A stretch of 60,000 nucleotides of DNA from Symsagittifera roscoffensis (taxonomy: Eukaryota > Xenacoelomorpha > Acoela > Convolutidae). Made by a program: the position numbers and the translations under genes. The stretch's first letter is position 1, and each line of letters begins with the position of its first letter. This document shows positions 1-13,036 of the stretch, in pieces. The DNA is taken from NCBI RefSeq assembly GCF_963678635.1, contig NC_087068.1:3784001-3844000 (forward strand). The letters run 5' to 3'. Below the pieces are notes generated by a model. The model worked only from the letters and a program-made list of their open reading frames with translations. It searched no databases and had not been told where the DNA came from.

Positions 1-510
1 TCTTCGATGATTATTTGTGTTAGTTGATTTTTCATGGAAAAAAACTCAAACACACCCGAATACATCGTTCCTGCCTATTTTTCAGACGGTCGCAACAAAA
101 AAAAACAACAAAAAACTAAAACAACACTCAAATACAAATACAAAGACTTAAGAACTTTGAAAATTAATCTAAGTTCTTACGACTTAAGTAAAGCAATTTT
201 AAGCTTTTAAGCCATTAAAATAAGTCGAAGTTTAATCGCTTTATTCGCTCGAACTAAGAAGAAAAATCAAATGTTCAAACCAGTTTTCTCGACACTGGGA
301 TTTTAAAAAAGTTTTCTAAAGTTCGAATTACGACTACAAGAGCTTTAATAAGATGTATGACGCAATTCTCTTCGATGATTATTTGTGGTAGTTGATTTTT
401 CATGGAAAAAAACTCAAACACACCCGAATACATCGTTCCTCCCTATTTTTCAGATGGTCGCAACAAAAAAAAACAACAAAAAAAACTAAAACAACACTCA
501 AATACAAAGT
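1..510 (+). repeat. direct repeat, two copies about 367 bp apart
   Basis: About 145 bases starting at position 1 recur almost unchanged from about 368 to 510, sharing the start TCTTCGATGATTATTTGTG and an A-rich run near the end. The stretch between the copies (about 290-400, with GAGCTTTAATA) also resembles parts of 9440-9700, 17060-17260 and 43235-43345. The array is therefore one member of a dispersed family. No coding capacity is seen and the element class is unknown. Confidence 0.75.
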
Positions 511-2309
511 TACTTGCCATTTTTCAAGTTATTCCAGTTGTAATAGACCCTAATTTTTAAAAGGTATCACGGAATGTGCATAAAGTGACCTCAGCCTTGT
601 CGTTCTGGGTGCATTTTCCCCTAAGGTTCCTTCATTATTGTTAGTTTCGCAAATCCATTTTGTTTGACCAACGCGACAATTTTTTCGATTAATACAATAA
701 TTTTTGCGCGAGATATTGCTCTACAAACGTAACCATGATCTAATTTTCCCGAAATCTACTGAAAATGATTTTCACTCCAGAAAAATAGTATAATCGTTCT
801 ACAGCCCGCCAATTGTTCTTCAACCAAATATTAAAATTTTACGAATTACGCTTTTGTGGTCAAAACAGCAATTTTCAAGCAAAAACAGTGGTCATCTATA
901 CTTCTTGCGTTTTGTTGAGAAAATATTTTCCCCTCCAAAATTGTTATGTTTTTTCCATGTCGACTAATTTTAAAACTATTCGAATGAAATTTTGGACGCC
1001 AAAAAACAGTAATTTTAAGACGGTGACACAATTATGTGATTGTTGCACCTGAATTTTCTTGCTTGACCACCTCTAAGAAAGCTCGCTGGCCGTCAAATAT
1101 CGTGTTTCTTAAAACCCCTCCCCTCAAGTCGCGATTTTGATTCCAAAAATTATCTAATAAAATGCCTGAAAGTCTTGTGAATTCAACTATGGTTTCCAAT
1201 TTTCTTTTTGAATAATACTAAACTTCTTTTGAGCAAATTACTGTCACAGACTGTATTCGTTTTTGGGGTAATATGTAAAGATTGTTGATTTTTTCTTCTC
1301 GAGCTGTGGATAATAAGATTTTTAAGCTATGGGAAATTTTTTTTCGAAAACAGAAGCAGATTTTGAAAGACGAAACACCGAAAACATTATCTTGTTACGG
1401 CATTTAAAGTTTTGAAATGTTTTGCGACAAAGAAAATTATTACAAAAGGGGGAAAACTAAGACTTCCTTAACCCAGCGTATGTTTGCTAGAAAATCTGTG
1501 ATCAAAAGTTTTTCTTTAAGACCTTTCGCAAAATCAAAATCTTAAGAATCTTGTTACATATTTAGAAATACTTCGTGGACAATTTTTGGGTTTCAGTTGC
1601 ACGCTGCCAACCCAACTTGCCTCTGAGTTTGACTAGGTGGCTTAAGACAGTCTACTAACAAGGCGAGGAACCAGCTTACAACTATTTTTTTTGTTTTCCG
1701 CTTAATGCGACACCTGAAAACGGGCCGTGCTGGCTTTAAGGTGTTCTCCCAAACGATTCCAATTTGTATTAGTAAATTTTTATAAATAACTCTATAACTA
1801 GATATCGTTTGGAAACAATTTATTTTTATTATTATTATAACTATTATGGCTAGGAACTTGAAGTGATTTTGGTTATTTTCCTTACTGAGAAATATGGCAT
1901 CTCACGCAGTGCGCACAGATTATGATGCACCTGATACAAATACTTCGATGAACAAACAGTGAACCCTTACAGGCGTTGTTTCTATCTGATTTTTCAGGTT
2001 TTGTTTCAACTGACTCGCATTTTCGTTTAGCTGTAATTATATAACTTTCACAAAAATTCGGAAGCGCAGTTTTTCTGGAGAAGTCATTTCTTTTCTTAGA
2101 TCTAAAAAATATTGCAATTTATTCCAACCTTTTTGGCATCGATTTTTACCTCTCAGATTCTCTACGTCTATTTCACCGGTCTAACTATTCTTTTTCAAAT
2201 TAGCTCAAGAACGGTAGCGAAAAAGAGTGCAGGTTTATGTTTTCTCTTTAAGAATGCAGATCAATATCAAGATGCATCAAATGAACACAATCATTAATCA
2301 ACCAGAATG
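511..2309. other. gene-free AT-rich stretch
   Basis: Only short overlapping open frames on both strands are present (for example 813-1052 plus and 846-1031 minus). Their compositions are biased and they show no recognisable domain. I see no RNA gene or mobile-element ORF. The stretch lies downstream of the minus-strand tubulin gene and may include its 3' flank. Confidence 0.6.
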
Positions 2310-2315
2310 TTTATT
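2310..2315 (-). terminator. poly(A) signal AATAAA of the alpha-tubulin gene
   Basis: The minus strand reads AATAAA here, 26 bases after the tubulin stop codon. That implies a very short 3' UTR with cleavage around 2285-2300. Canonical signal and spacing are seen directly; its use is inferred. Confidence 0.7.
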
Positions 2316-2341
2316 CTTAAATTTCAGCCAATCCGATCCGC

Positions 2342-5110
<2,769 letters not shown>

Positions 5111-5117
5111 AAATAGA

Positions 5118-5500
5118 CAAGACTGCTCGCATCAGGGCGAAGCCCTGAATGTTCCGACTGCCTTTTAAGGTTTATGGAGCAGCAGTAATAACATAGAAAA
5201 ATTATATGAAATAAAATAAAATAAAAAAATTTAATCTTTATAACTTTATAAAAATTGATCACAGGTGAAATATCTTTTCAAACTTAAGCTCAGGACAACA
5301 ATACCTTTCGAATGATATAAAAAAAATTTCCTCAAAAATGGCTAGTTAAAAAGTCGAAATTTGTCTGAAGAGAAAAAAACCAACCCGAGCACAAATATTC
5401 CGTTATTGTCGTATCGAAAGTCGGACCAACAAGACTGCTCGTATTAAGGCCAAGCCTTAAATGTTCCGACTGCCTTTTGAGGTTTATGGAGCAGTAAAAC
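5118..5500. repeat. two copies of a hairpin motif with changed stems
   Basis: Copy A (5122-5182) and copy B (5434-5495) share the same flanks: outer arms CTGCTC and GAGCAG, then ATGTTCCGACTGCC and GGTTTATGGAGCAG. The inner hairpin stem differs: TCAGGGC-gaa-GCCCTGA at 5132-5148 against TTAAGGC-caa-GCCTTAA at 5444-5460. A third short stem, CCTTTTAAGG or CCTTTTGAGG, follows. Related motifs occur at 11924-11957 and 41445-41466. The class is unknown; the compensatory changes are read directly from the sequence. Confidence 0.7.
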
Positions 5501-5953
5501 AAAAAAATAAATGTAATAAAATGTGATGAAAATTTTTTTTTCTAAAATTTGAAAATTTTTTATGAAAATCATCAACCCACACGCCATATAAAGTACAACA
5601 GGATAGATTTCGCTCCTTGTAACAAATCAATTATGGCAAGTAAGCTTCTTTCAGTCAATTTGGAACGATTTTTAAGACGGATTAAAAATCCGCTTACGCG
5701 TTAATAGCGCGAAATATATCGCGCGTTAATTGTCCCAAATTGGCCAAAATGGCAATCTTTAAACCCCCATAACTTTACGCAAAATGGTCACAGGTGAAAT
5801 ATCTTTTCGAATTTAAGCTCAGGACAACAATTGCTTTTGAATGATATAAAAAAATTTCCGTCCAAAATGGCTAGTTAAAAAGTCGAAATTTGTCTGAAGA
5901 AAAAAAAACCCACCCCGAGAACAAATTTTCCGTTACTTTCGTATCGAAAGCCG
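5230..5953 (+). repeat. direct repeat of about 195 bp around hairpin copy B
   Basis: About 195 bases at 5235-5430 recur at 5757-5953, with shared stretches GGTGAAATATCTTTTC, AAGCTCAGGACAACAAT and ATGGCTAGTTAAAAAGTCG. A degraded third copy is at about 53607-53660 (GAGCTCAGGTCAACTAT). Between the first two copies lie two small palindromes: CGGATTaaaAATCCG near 5678 and GCGCGAaatataTCGCGC at 5707-5724. Probably a non-autonomous dispersed element. Confidence 0.65.
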
Positions 5954-5960
5954 GAACAAA

Positions 5961-7109
5961 AAGTGTTTTACCAAAATAATTTGTTTCGAGTTTTTAATGT
6001 CTGTGTTTTTTGTTAGGTTTTGAAATTCTATGTTTTTTTGTGCAATTTAAGCCAATAACTTTTTTTTATAGCATAGTTTCTCCTATGTATCCAGTTTGAG
6101 ACCCTAAGTTCTAAGTCCCCACGAGTTTATGTTTGAGGAATAACATTTATCAATCAATTTCAACTCCCAAATCAGTTTTTCTTAAACTAAATCGAGAATT
6201 GACGCACTGATATAAGTTAGACCCAAAGCATGAACCGTACTTATAAAAAAATAGAATGAGTAGCATAGATCAATTATCGACCATAGAGGCGCGTAGAATT
6301 CAGTTATATATAGTTATTTTATTAATATGAGGTTGATATTGGGACCTATAACTCAAAAACAAAGATGATGGGTGCTCCCTTTGGGTTTCGAAGAGTTCTA
6401 GTTTCGGCACCGGCTGGTTTTTTTTAGTTCGTTAGATCTAGATGGGAAGTTATGCAAAGATTTGCGCGCTTGATGACATCTGATACATTTGAAGCTTCTA
6501 ACATTTTAGTCTCGAATCTTATTTTTTAAAGTTTTTTTAAAGGTCAAATAAAAAAACGACGAAGAAAGCAAAAAAAATTGTGTACAAAGTTCCTCGCTGC
6601 AAAAATATTAATAGTCCAAACTTTTTAGCCCAAAGACATGCACCCCATAAATAACACTACGCTTCTACGTCGAGTGTTTAAAATTCTAAATTGTCAGTTT
6701 GTCGAAAACGTGAAAAACTTTGTTTTTATTTTAAACTGAGTTTATATTACATCTTCAGAAATCAACAGGGGTAATTAGAGAATAAGCAACTCCATTCTAG
6801 GAGTTATTTTAAATCATTCTTACACTTCAATTTACGAAACCTTCGTCTTATACAAACAAAAGTGAGACTTAAGCAGCAAAAAATCGCAGCAGTTAAAAAC
6901 AAAATAAAACTTTATACAAACAGCAATCCCTTAGCGCTTGAAAGGATGCAGCCAATCAAACCGGAAAACTTGGCAAACTGAAACTCTCATTTTTGGCAAA
7001 CTTAACCACTCGATAATTTTGGCAGCCTGACAAACCAGATTGACCTCCATACACAAAAAATAACCAATTGAAGATTTGAAAAATAGTAATGAACAAAATT
7101 TTTTTTCAA
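5961..7109. other. gene-free AT-rich stretch
   Basis: No open frame of useful length and no recognisable repeat boundary. I see nothing supportable here. Confidence 0.5.
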
Positions 7110-7450
7110 AAAACAGTGACTTTCTTGAAAAAATTTCAACTTTCGATTTTCAAAAAAAAAATAGATGCCCTTTTAGCTCTCTGAATTTTTAGATCACTTT
7201 CTGGCTGGCGTTTTTTTGATAACGTGAACCCAACTAGAGAAAAATGGATCAATTGGTAAAGTTTTTATTCCGCGGTAAACCTAAAAACTAAAGTCCACTT
7301 TCGAAACTAAAAATTGTTCAAGTTTTCTGCGCCCTTTCCACGTTCGTATTTGGAGAATGCTATTTACGTGACTTTCAGCAGATGAATTTTAATTGAACTC
7401 AAAAAGTGCATTTATACCTAAGTGCACTCATAAACGCAAACCAAACAGTT
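7110..7450 (+). repeat. dispersed ~360-bp repeat, copy 1
   Basis: Shares an ordered set of words with copies at 17480-17850, 34195-34440, 39640-39998, 40690-41080 and 50295-50675: ATAGATGCCC near the start, then a GGATCAAT..GGTAAAG block, CCACTTTCGAAACTA, CATTTCCATGTTTGTATT (or a variant) and TTTCAGCAGATGAATTT. All six copies have the same orientation. This copy lacks the terminal CTATATAAGTCTTCACTACGTTC block seen in copies 2, 4, 5 and 6. Confidence 0.7.
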
Positions 7451-9439
7451 CCATATGAACCAAACAGTTTCATATAACAAAATTTCTCGGAAAATGAATT
7501 AGCGAGTAAACATTTGCGCATTTTTGACTTTGAGGTTTTCCAGACTGATTTTTTTCTACAAATGCATCAAAATTGACAATAAATTTTTGTGTAAATCCAA
7601 ATTGAGGTTTTTCATGTTTTCATATGACAAGATAATTTTTTTTTTGTAAAAAAGGCCACAACCTTCAAACACAATTTTTTGTTTTGGAGTAAACTTTTTC
7701 TAGCCGTATTCAAAAGGTTTTGGTTTCTAGTTATGAATCTGAGCAATATTTAACATATGAACTCTCATATGCAGTTCACTTGTGCGATTCCTGCCACTTA
7801 AACTATGGGTTTTCTTGTTAAAGAGAAAACTTTGGTTATTGTGTTCGGACATATCTAAATTGAAGCGACGAACTTCGAGTTTTTCTTGCATGCCAAAACT
7901 CAATTTTCATCTAGTCAAAAAATGGTGATGATACAATTTTCCATATATGAGAAAATGCTTAATGTAATGTGTTTCTACAACCTTCTATTTGTATGGAATG
8001 GTACAAAACTGTAAGCATTTTTCCATATATGAAAATTGTATGAGAAGCATTTTTGGTCAACCTGGGCTGTTGGAGCATTGACATGCCACCGTTTTTACCT
8101 TAATTTTTACTAAAACGATGGATTGGAATTATTATGTTTCTTGGATTTTTAAAGCTTTCATACTCATTTTATTTTACATTGTAGCATAATCGAACAAAAG
8201 CATGCGTAAATAATGTTTGATATGCAAGTTTCAACAGATTTTTGTGATGTCATCCAATATTTTGTGTCAATGTAAAGCAGGCAATGGTCAAAGGTTAAAA
8301 TATTATTAACAGTTCGACCGAAAACTCTTCGGGAACTCCACACTCTTCAACACACTCGTCGTATCTTTTTGATCCTTGTGCAATCTGCCGCCCTGATAAT
8401 CTGTCTCACATCACAATCCAAACAAAGTCTATAAGTTCTGCGAAACCGCCCGAGCAATCTGTCGGAAACTATTCGTCCACCAATACATAAAAACGAAACA
8501 AAAATTGCGCTAACGAACTCGAAGTGGGGTTTCATGAATAAAGATTGGTTTTAGTTGAGTTTCATTGTCAGCATCTATAGTAAAAAAAAGTCCTTTATAA
8601 ACTATTTAAACTCGTTTATATCGCCTTTATTTAAAATGAGAACAAATTTAGTAAAAATCAATTATAATCGAAAAGTTTTCAAGTTTGTAGAGACTGACAA
8701 AGAAACTCCATTATAATAAAACTTTTTCCCATTTTATTCAGATGCGAGTTGCTATGCTACAATCAAAATTTGAAATAGAGTTATTATCTGCTCTTCGATT
8801 TTTTTTTGCGCGGCTTTATTTTTGTAACTCATTTCTGTTATTCCTTTTTTTCTTTCAGCAAACTTTTTCTTATTTTTTGTATCTTGTCCACTTTTTTCAC
8901 ATATTAGAATTTTTTTAATAGTTCTTTTATTAGTTATTCCAGTTTAATTCATGATGTTTCGATGCACAGTATGAAGAACAATTCTGTTCACAATAATTTG
9001 TTTTTGCTCTTTTCCTCTCCCCCCCCCCCCAAATTTGAATTTCAACTTTTGAAAACTGTTTTATAGTTGTCAGAATGCAAAGAAAATTTGCATGGTGAAC
9101 AAAACAACCATTGTGAACAGATTTTGTCTTCATATTTCACTTTGTAAAATCATGCATTTAGAAGTTCTAGAATTTAAAACTTAAAACAACTATGAAATTT
9201 GAAATGTGGGGGCTGGGAATTAAAAAAAAAATTTTCCCATGTCAAAAATTTTTGCATTATGATAACGTTGAAAATGTTTTTAGAACTGAATTTATTTCGT
9301 GGGGCTGGAACTTTTTACATCAGCGAAGTACTAAAAAGGTTCAAAATTAGTTTCGACTAGGAAAATCAAGTTTTGTTAGCCTAAATGACCAATTTAACAA
9401 ATTATCATCTCTTAATTTGGTCGACATGGGACGAAAACC
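7451..9439. other. gene-free stretch with one inverted repeat
   Basis: An imperfect inverted repeat of about 28 bases has arms at 7932-7960 and 8014-8041, each built around CCATATATG, with about 50 bases between. Otherwise the DNA is AT-rich with homopolymer runs, including a C10 run near 9021. Small minus-strand frames (8347-8535, 8930-9133) show no family signature. Confidence 0.5.
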
Positions 9440-9700
9440 GAAAATTTGAAACTGGTTTTTCTTGACACTGGGTATGTTTTTGGAAACTTTTAAAAGTAGT
9501 TTGAATTATAACTGAGACTGCTTTAATATGTTGTATCACTCAATATAGTCCAAAATTGTTTGTGGTACCTGCTCTTGCGTGGAAAAAAATACTGTCTCAC
9601 ATACGAATACAAAGTTTACCCGTCAAAATCTGTCAATTTGAAGCAAAAAAAGGTCAACGAATTGAACATTGCCCACGTGTATAGAAACGAACTAGAAAAC
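9440..9700 (+). repeat. dispersed repeat related to 290-510
   Basis: Shares with 290-510, 17060-17260 and 43235-43345 the order: GTTTGAATTA-like, GCTTTAATATG, TATCACTCAAT, TTGTGGTACCT, GCGTGGAAAAAAA. The 93-codon frame at 9560-9841 starts inside this repeat and is therefore not accepted as a gene. Confidence 0.55.
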
Positions 9701-10537
9701 TTAATGATTATTGATTTTTCCCCACTCTATCCAGATGCGGCTAAAAAAGCAAACGCACGCCAATTTTTTTTGATCAGTCTTAACTTAGTTTGTTTGATAA
9801 ATGCTGTTCAATTTTTCAATCTTTTTTCTGTGCAACACTAGTTTTCGTCCATTTTTTATTCCTTTTTTTATTTACCACATCAAAATTTCTCCAGTAATAG
9901 TTTCTCGAAATTTCCTGAATTTTTTTTTACGCCCCCGTGCATAACGCTTGGTCAAAAGATCACGAACTTGTCAAATGAATCATCAGCAAACCCGAAAGAA
10001 CCAGCTCCAGCTCATAAAAAAAATTGATGAAAAATGATTTTTACATATTCAGGTGCTTTCGGGAGATTTTTTCTTGAATTCACTATATTGGAATGGTGAG
10101 AACCACAACAATTGATTAGTTGAAATTAAACCGATTCAAAAGTCTTTGGGCCTATTTAATGCCTGCAGGATGAGAAACAATCATGAACTGGAAAAAAACT
10201 TTAATGAATTTTAAATGGATTTTATTTATTTTCAATTTCGCGGAAAACAATGGATTATAATCAATTCATAATACATTTAGTTGCTACCATGAAAAGGTTT
10301 TACCGACAAAATTTTAGACCACAAAAACACAAAAAGTTTGTTCTTTTAGATGCGGTAAATCATGTGCTAAATAAGTCTTTTGGAACTGGTCATACCACGA
10401 TACATTTCATATTAACAACTGCTCGACGACACGTCAACACAAGTCTCAAGTTGAGTATCCTTCAAAAATTCCCCGGTGTTGAAACTTTTCTTTAGATTTA
10501 TAAAAAATTACGCCAATTTTACTTCTTTTTTTGTTTC
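9701..10537. other. gene-free stretch
   Basis: The only sizeable frame (10250-10495, 81 codons) has no recognisable domain and no conserved context. Nothing else is supportable. Confidence 0.5.
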
Positions 10538-11362
10538 ACTCGCGAGAGTAAGTGACTTGTAATCGGAAACTAGATTTTTTTCCTTCAAACATTTTTTCTT
10601 ACATATTCACATTTTACTGCACAAATTTCTTAACAAAATTCAAATTTTACGTGCAGGCTGATATTGTCTGCTTCTTATTCATTTTTCAGTAAAGTTAATT
10701 TTATTAAATTTATTTATTGAAAAAAAGTTTCGTCCTAATTTCTGTCGGTTGATTTTCCGTTTTTTTTCCAAATGCAAATTATTTTAAATGTTAAGCGTTT
10801 GAAACCATTTTTTCAGAGTTAGATTTCTTAGTTTGTAATTCAACCAGTGTTTATCATAAATTAAAAATTGTTTTGAAGTTAGTAAATTTACAGACTCTGA
10901 TTTTGAATATATATTCAATTAAATAAATATTTTCAATTCGGTTTGTATCGGTTTTGTCAATTTATATTGCCTAGTTTTAATGGCGCATTTCTGTATGCTG
11001 TTGAATGTTTCAGGAGGGATGGATCGTACACTTCAGAGTTTAATAATTTAGTTTTGTACAATTACAGTTTTTGTTTTCGGCTGAGCGAGGGTCGAGCAAT
11101 TTTTTTGCTTTAGTTGAATCTTGGTCATAGATTTCCAATGCTTGTTAGAGCTGTTTTTGAGCATCATCTGAAACAAATTTATAAAATTTTGTAGAATATG
11201 TTTTTTCGATTTTTTTATTAAGTACTTTTTCTGGCTTAGTTTTTTGTAATAAAAAAACCGATTCATTTATTTTTTCTGTTTAATTTTTCTTGTTTTTTCA
11301 ATTACGTTTTCATTGTTTCACAAGTGATGCAAAGCTAGACTTCGCCTCTGTGTAAAAAATTT
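10538..11362 (-). mobile_element. hairpin-ended element, reverse-orientation copy
   Basis: The right end carries CTTCGCCTCTGTGT at 11339-11352, the reverse complement of the ACACAGAGGCGAAG end found at several other sites. The left end carries ACTCGCGAGAGT next to AATCGGAAACTAG, matching in reverse the TCTAGT/CC..ATT block that precedes the other-end hairpins at 32093, 39461, 43141 and 53510. This copy has the opposite orientation to the intronic copies. It contains no convincing ORF, so it is probably non-autonomous. Confidence 0.45.
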
Positions 11363-12594
11363 TTCCCACAAAAAACATCGAAATCAGGAAAAAAAAACAT
11401 TTAGAAAATCACCAAAAACCTTTCAATGTTTTTCGATACTAAAATTATGAATACATTTCAATTTGGAAAATTTCAAATTTCTTATTTCAATTTTTTGCAT
11501 GCATTTCTTTTTTATAGTAATACCCTGTAGCTTTTGAAAAATTTAGAGCTCTAAGATTAGTTTAAGGCAAGTAAAACTAGTTTTTATAGTTTTTAGCTCC
11601 ATTTTGAGAACCAAAACTTCAAAAAAGTAAAAAAAATTTCCGCAAAAAGATTTGAAAGAAAAAGTTTTGTTTTTCTGATTTTGCATTTTTAAAATTTTTT
11701 AAAAAAAATATTTTATGTTTTTTTAAATATTTTCGAAGTTTTTTAAAATATTTTTTTATTTCGGCAGTCAATTTTTGACAAAAATTTTGTCCAACTCGCC
11801 TTTATTACTATGATTGTCGAATATGCCTAAATTAAAATTTTATGTCAGTAACCTTCATTACACCACGCAGAAAAAACTACAGTAAATTAAAAACAAATTT
11901 TTTTGCAGTTTTTTAAATCCTTTGGTCGGAACATCCTGTGCTATTTGCACAGTGACCGGCTATCCTTGTTTTCGTTTTGGCGACTAAGAGTATCACTTGT
12001 AGCCTTGAATAGAAAAATACAATTGTTTTGAGCTACAATTTTGAGCACGTTTGAAAACATATGGTTCAAGTTAATTGCCTCATAAAAAAATTACTTGTGT
12101 TCCGATTCTCAAAAAAAACATATATGTACTTGAGTGTTTTTCATTCAGGTCAGGATTGGTTATCGAAATAAGAGTGCTCGAAAGACTAAGATGAAGACTC
12201 TCTGATTTTAATTTGAAAACACTCTACCGCAATCCTTATTAGACAAGTTCTGGGGTTTGAAAATTGCCAATTTAGCCATGTTCTACAAAAATTATAGGCG
12301 CTCTAGAGATTAGACGCTGAACTTTTTATTGCGTGTCCACTCATCTCGTTCTCAAAATTGATCCGACCCGAATTGCGAAGGCAGCTCGAATTCGCGTTGC
12401 CTTGATATACGAGTAGCTTAGTAATGCAAATTTTTGTACGAACCTAATATGAATAATTTGTTCGATTTGTCTTCATCAATTACTAAAAAATCTCATCAGT
12501 ACCAAAAAGTAATCACCATTATATAACAAAAAAAAATCAGCGGCTCACCTTGTCAATGGTTACCTTAAAAGAACGACACATCAAGTCTCAGCGC
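11363..12594. other. gene-free stretch with one hairpin copy
   Basis: Holds a copy of the hairpin family at 11924-11957: outer GGTC/GACC arms around CTGTGC-tattt-GCACAG, on the minus strand relative to the copy at 41445. It is flanked by GGCTATCCTTG, shared with the 41.4-kb and 16.5-kb copies. The rest shows nothing supportable. Confidence 0.6.
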
Positions 12595-13036
12595 ACAAAC
12601 GGTGTTCTGACTTTTTTTGGATTTTGATTATCGTTCAACCTTTGAGTCAATGGTCCCAATCATGATTGGTTGGGATTATGAAATTTTGAACATAAAACGA
12701 CGACATTAACCTTTTTCATATGCTATTCACATTTATGCGCAATTTCAATCACATTTGGATTATCGGTACATTTGTTGTGAAATGTTAGTATCGATTTACA
12801 GTTTATAATATACGCATATTTTATAAAGTTGTAAATCGGTGCTAACATTTCAAAACAAATAAACCAATAATCCAAATGTGATTGGAATTGCGCATAAATG
12901 AGAATAGCATATGAAAAAGGTTAATGTCGTCGTTTTATGTTCAAAATTTCATAATCCCAACCAATCGTGATTGGGACCAATAACACAAAAGTTCAACGAT
13001 AATCAAAATTCAACGCAAAGTCAGAACACCGTTTGT
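12595..13036. repeat. 442-bp near-perfect inverted repeat (fold-back)
   Basis: The arms run from 12595 to about 12808 and from about 12825 to 13036. They match almost base for base in reverse complement (ACAAACGGTGTTCTGAC at the left edge, GTCAGAACACCGTTTGT at the right edge). The AT-rich centre around 12800-12830 reads TATACGCATA. No ORF is present. It looks like a fold-back or MITE-type element. I do not see an obvious target-site duplication. A transcript across it would form long double-stranded RNA. Confidence 0.85.

Noticed and set aside
5118-5190. Hammerhead ribozyme
   Set aside because: The reverse strand has CTGATG next to a stem in copy A, but copy B lacks it and no GAAA core follows.
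10250-10495. 81-codon plus-strand frame
   Set aside because: No recognisable domain, AT-rich surroundings and no support beyond length.
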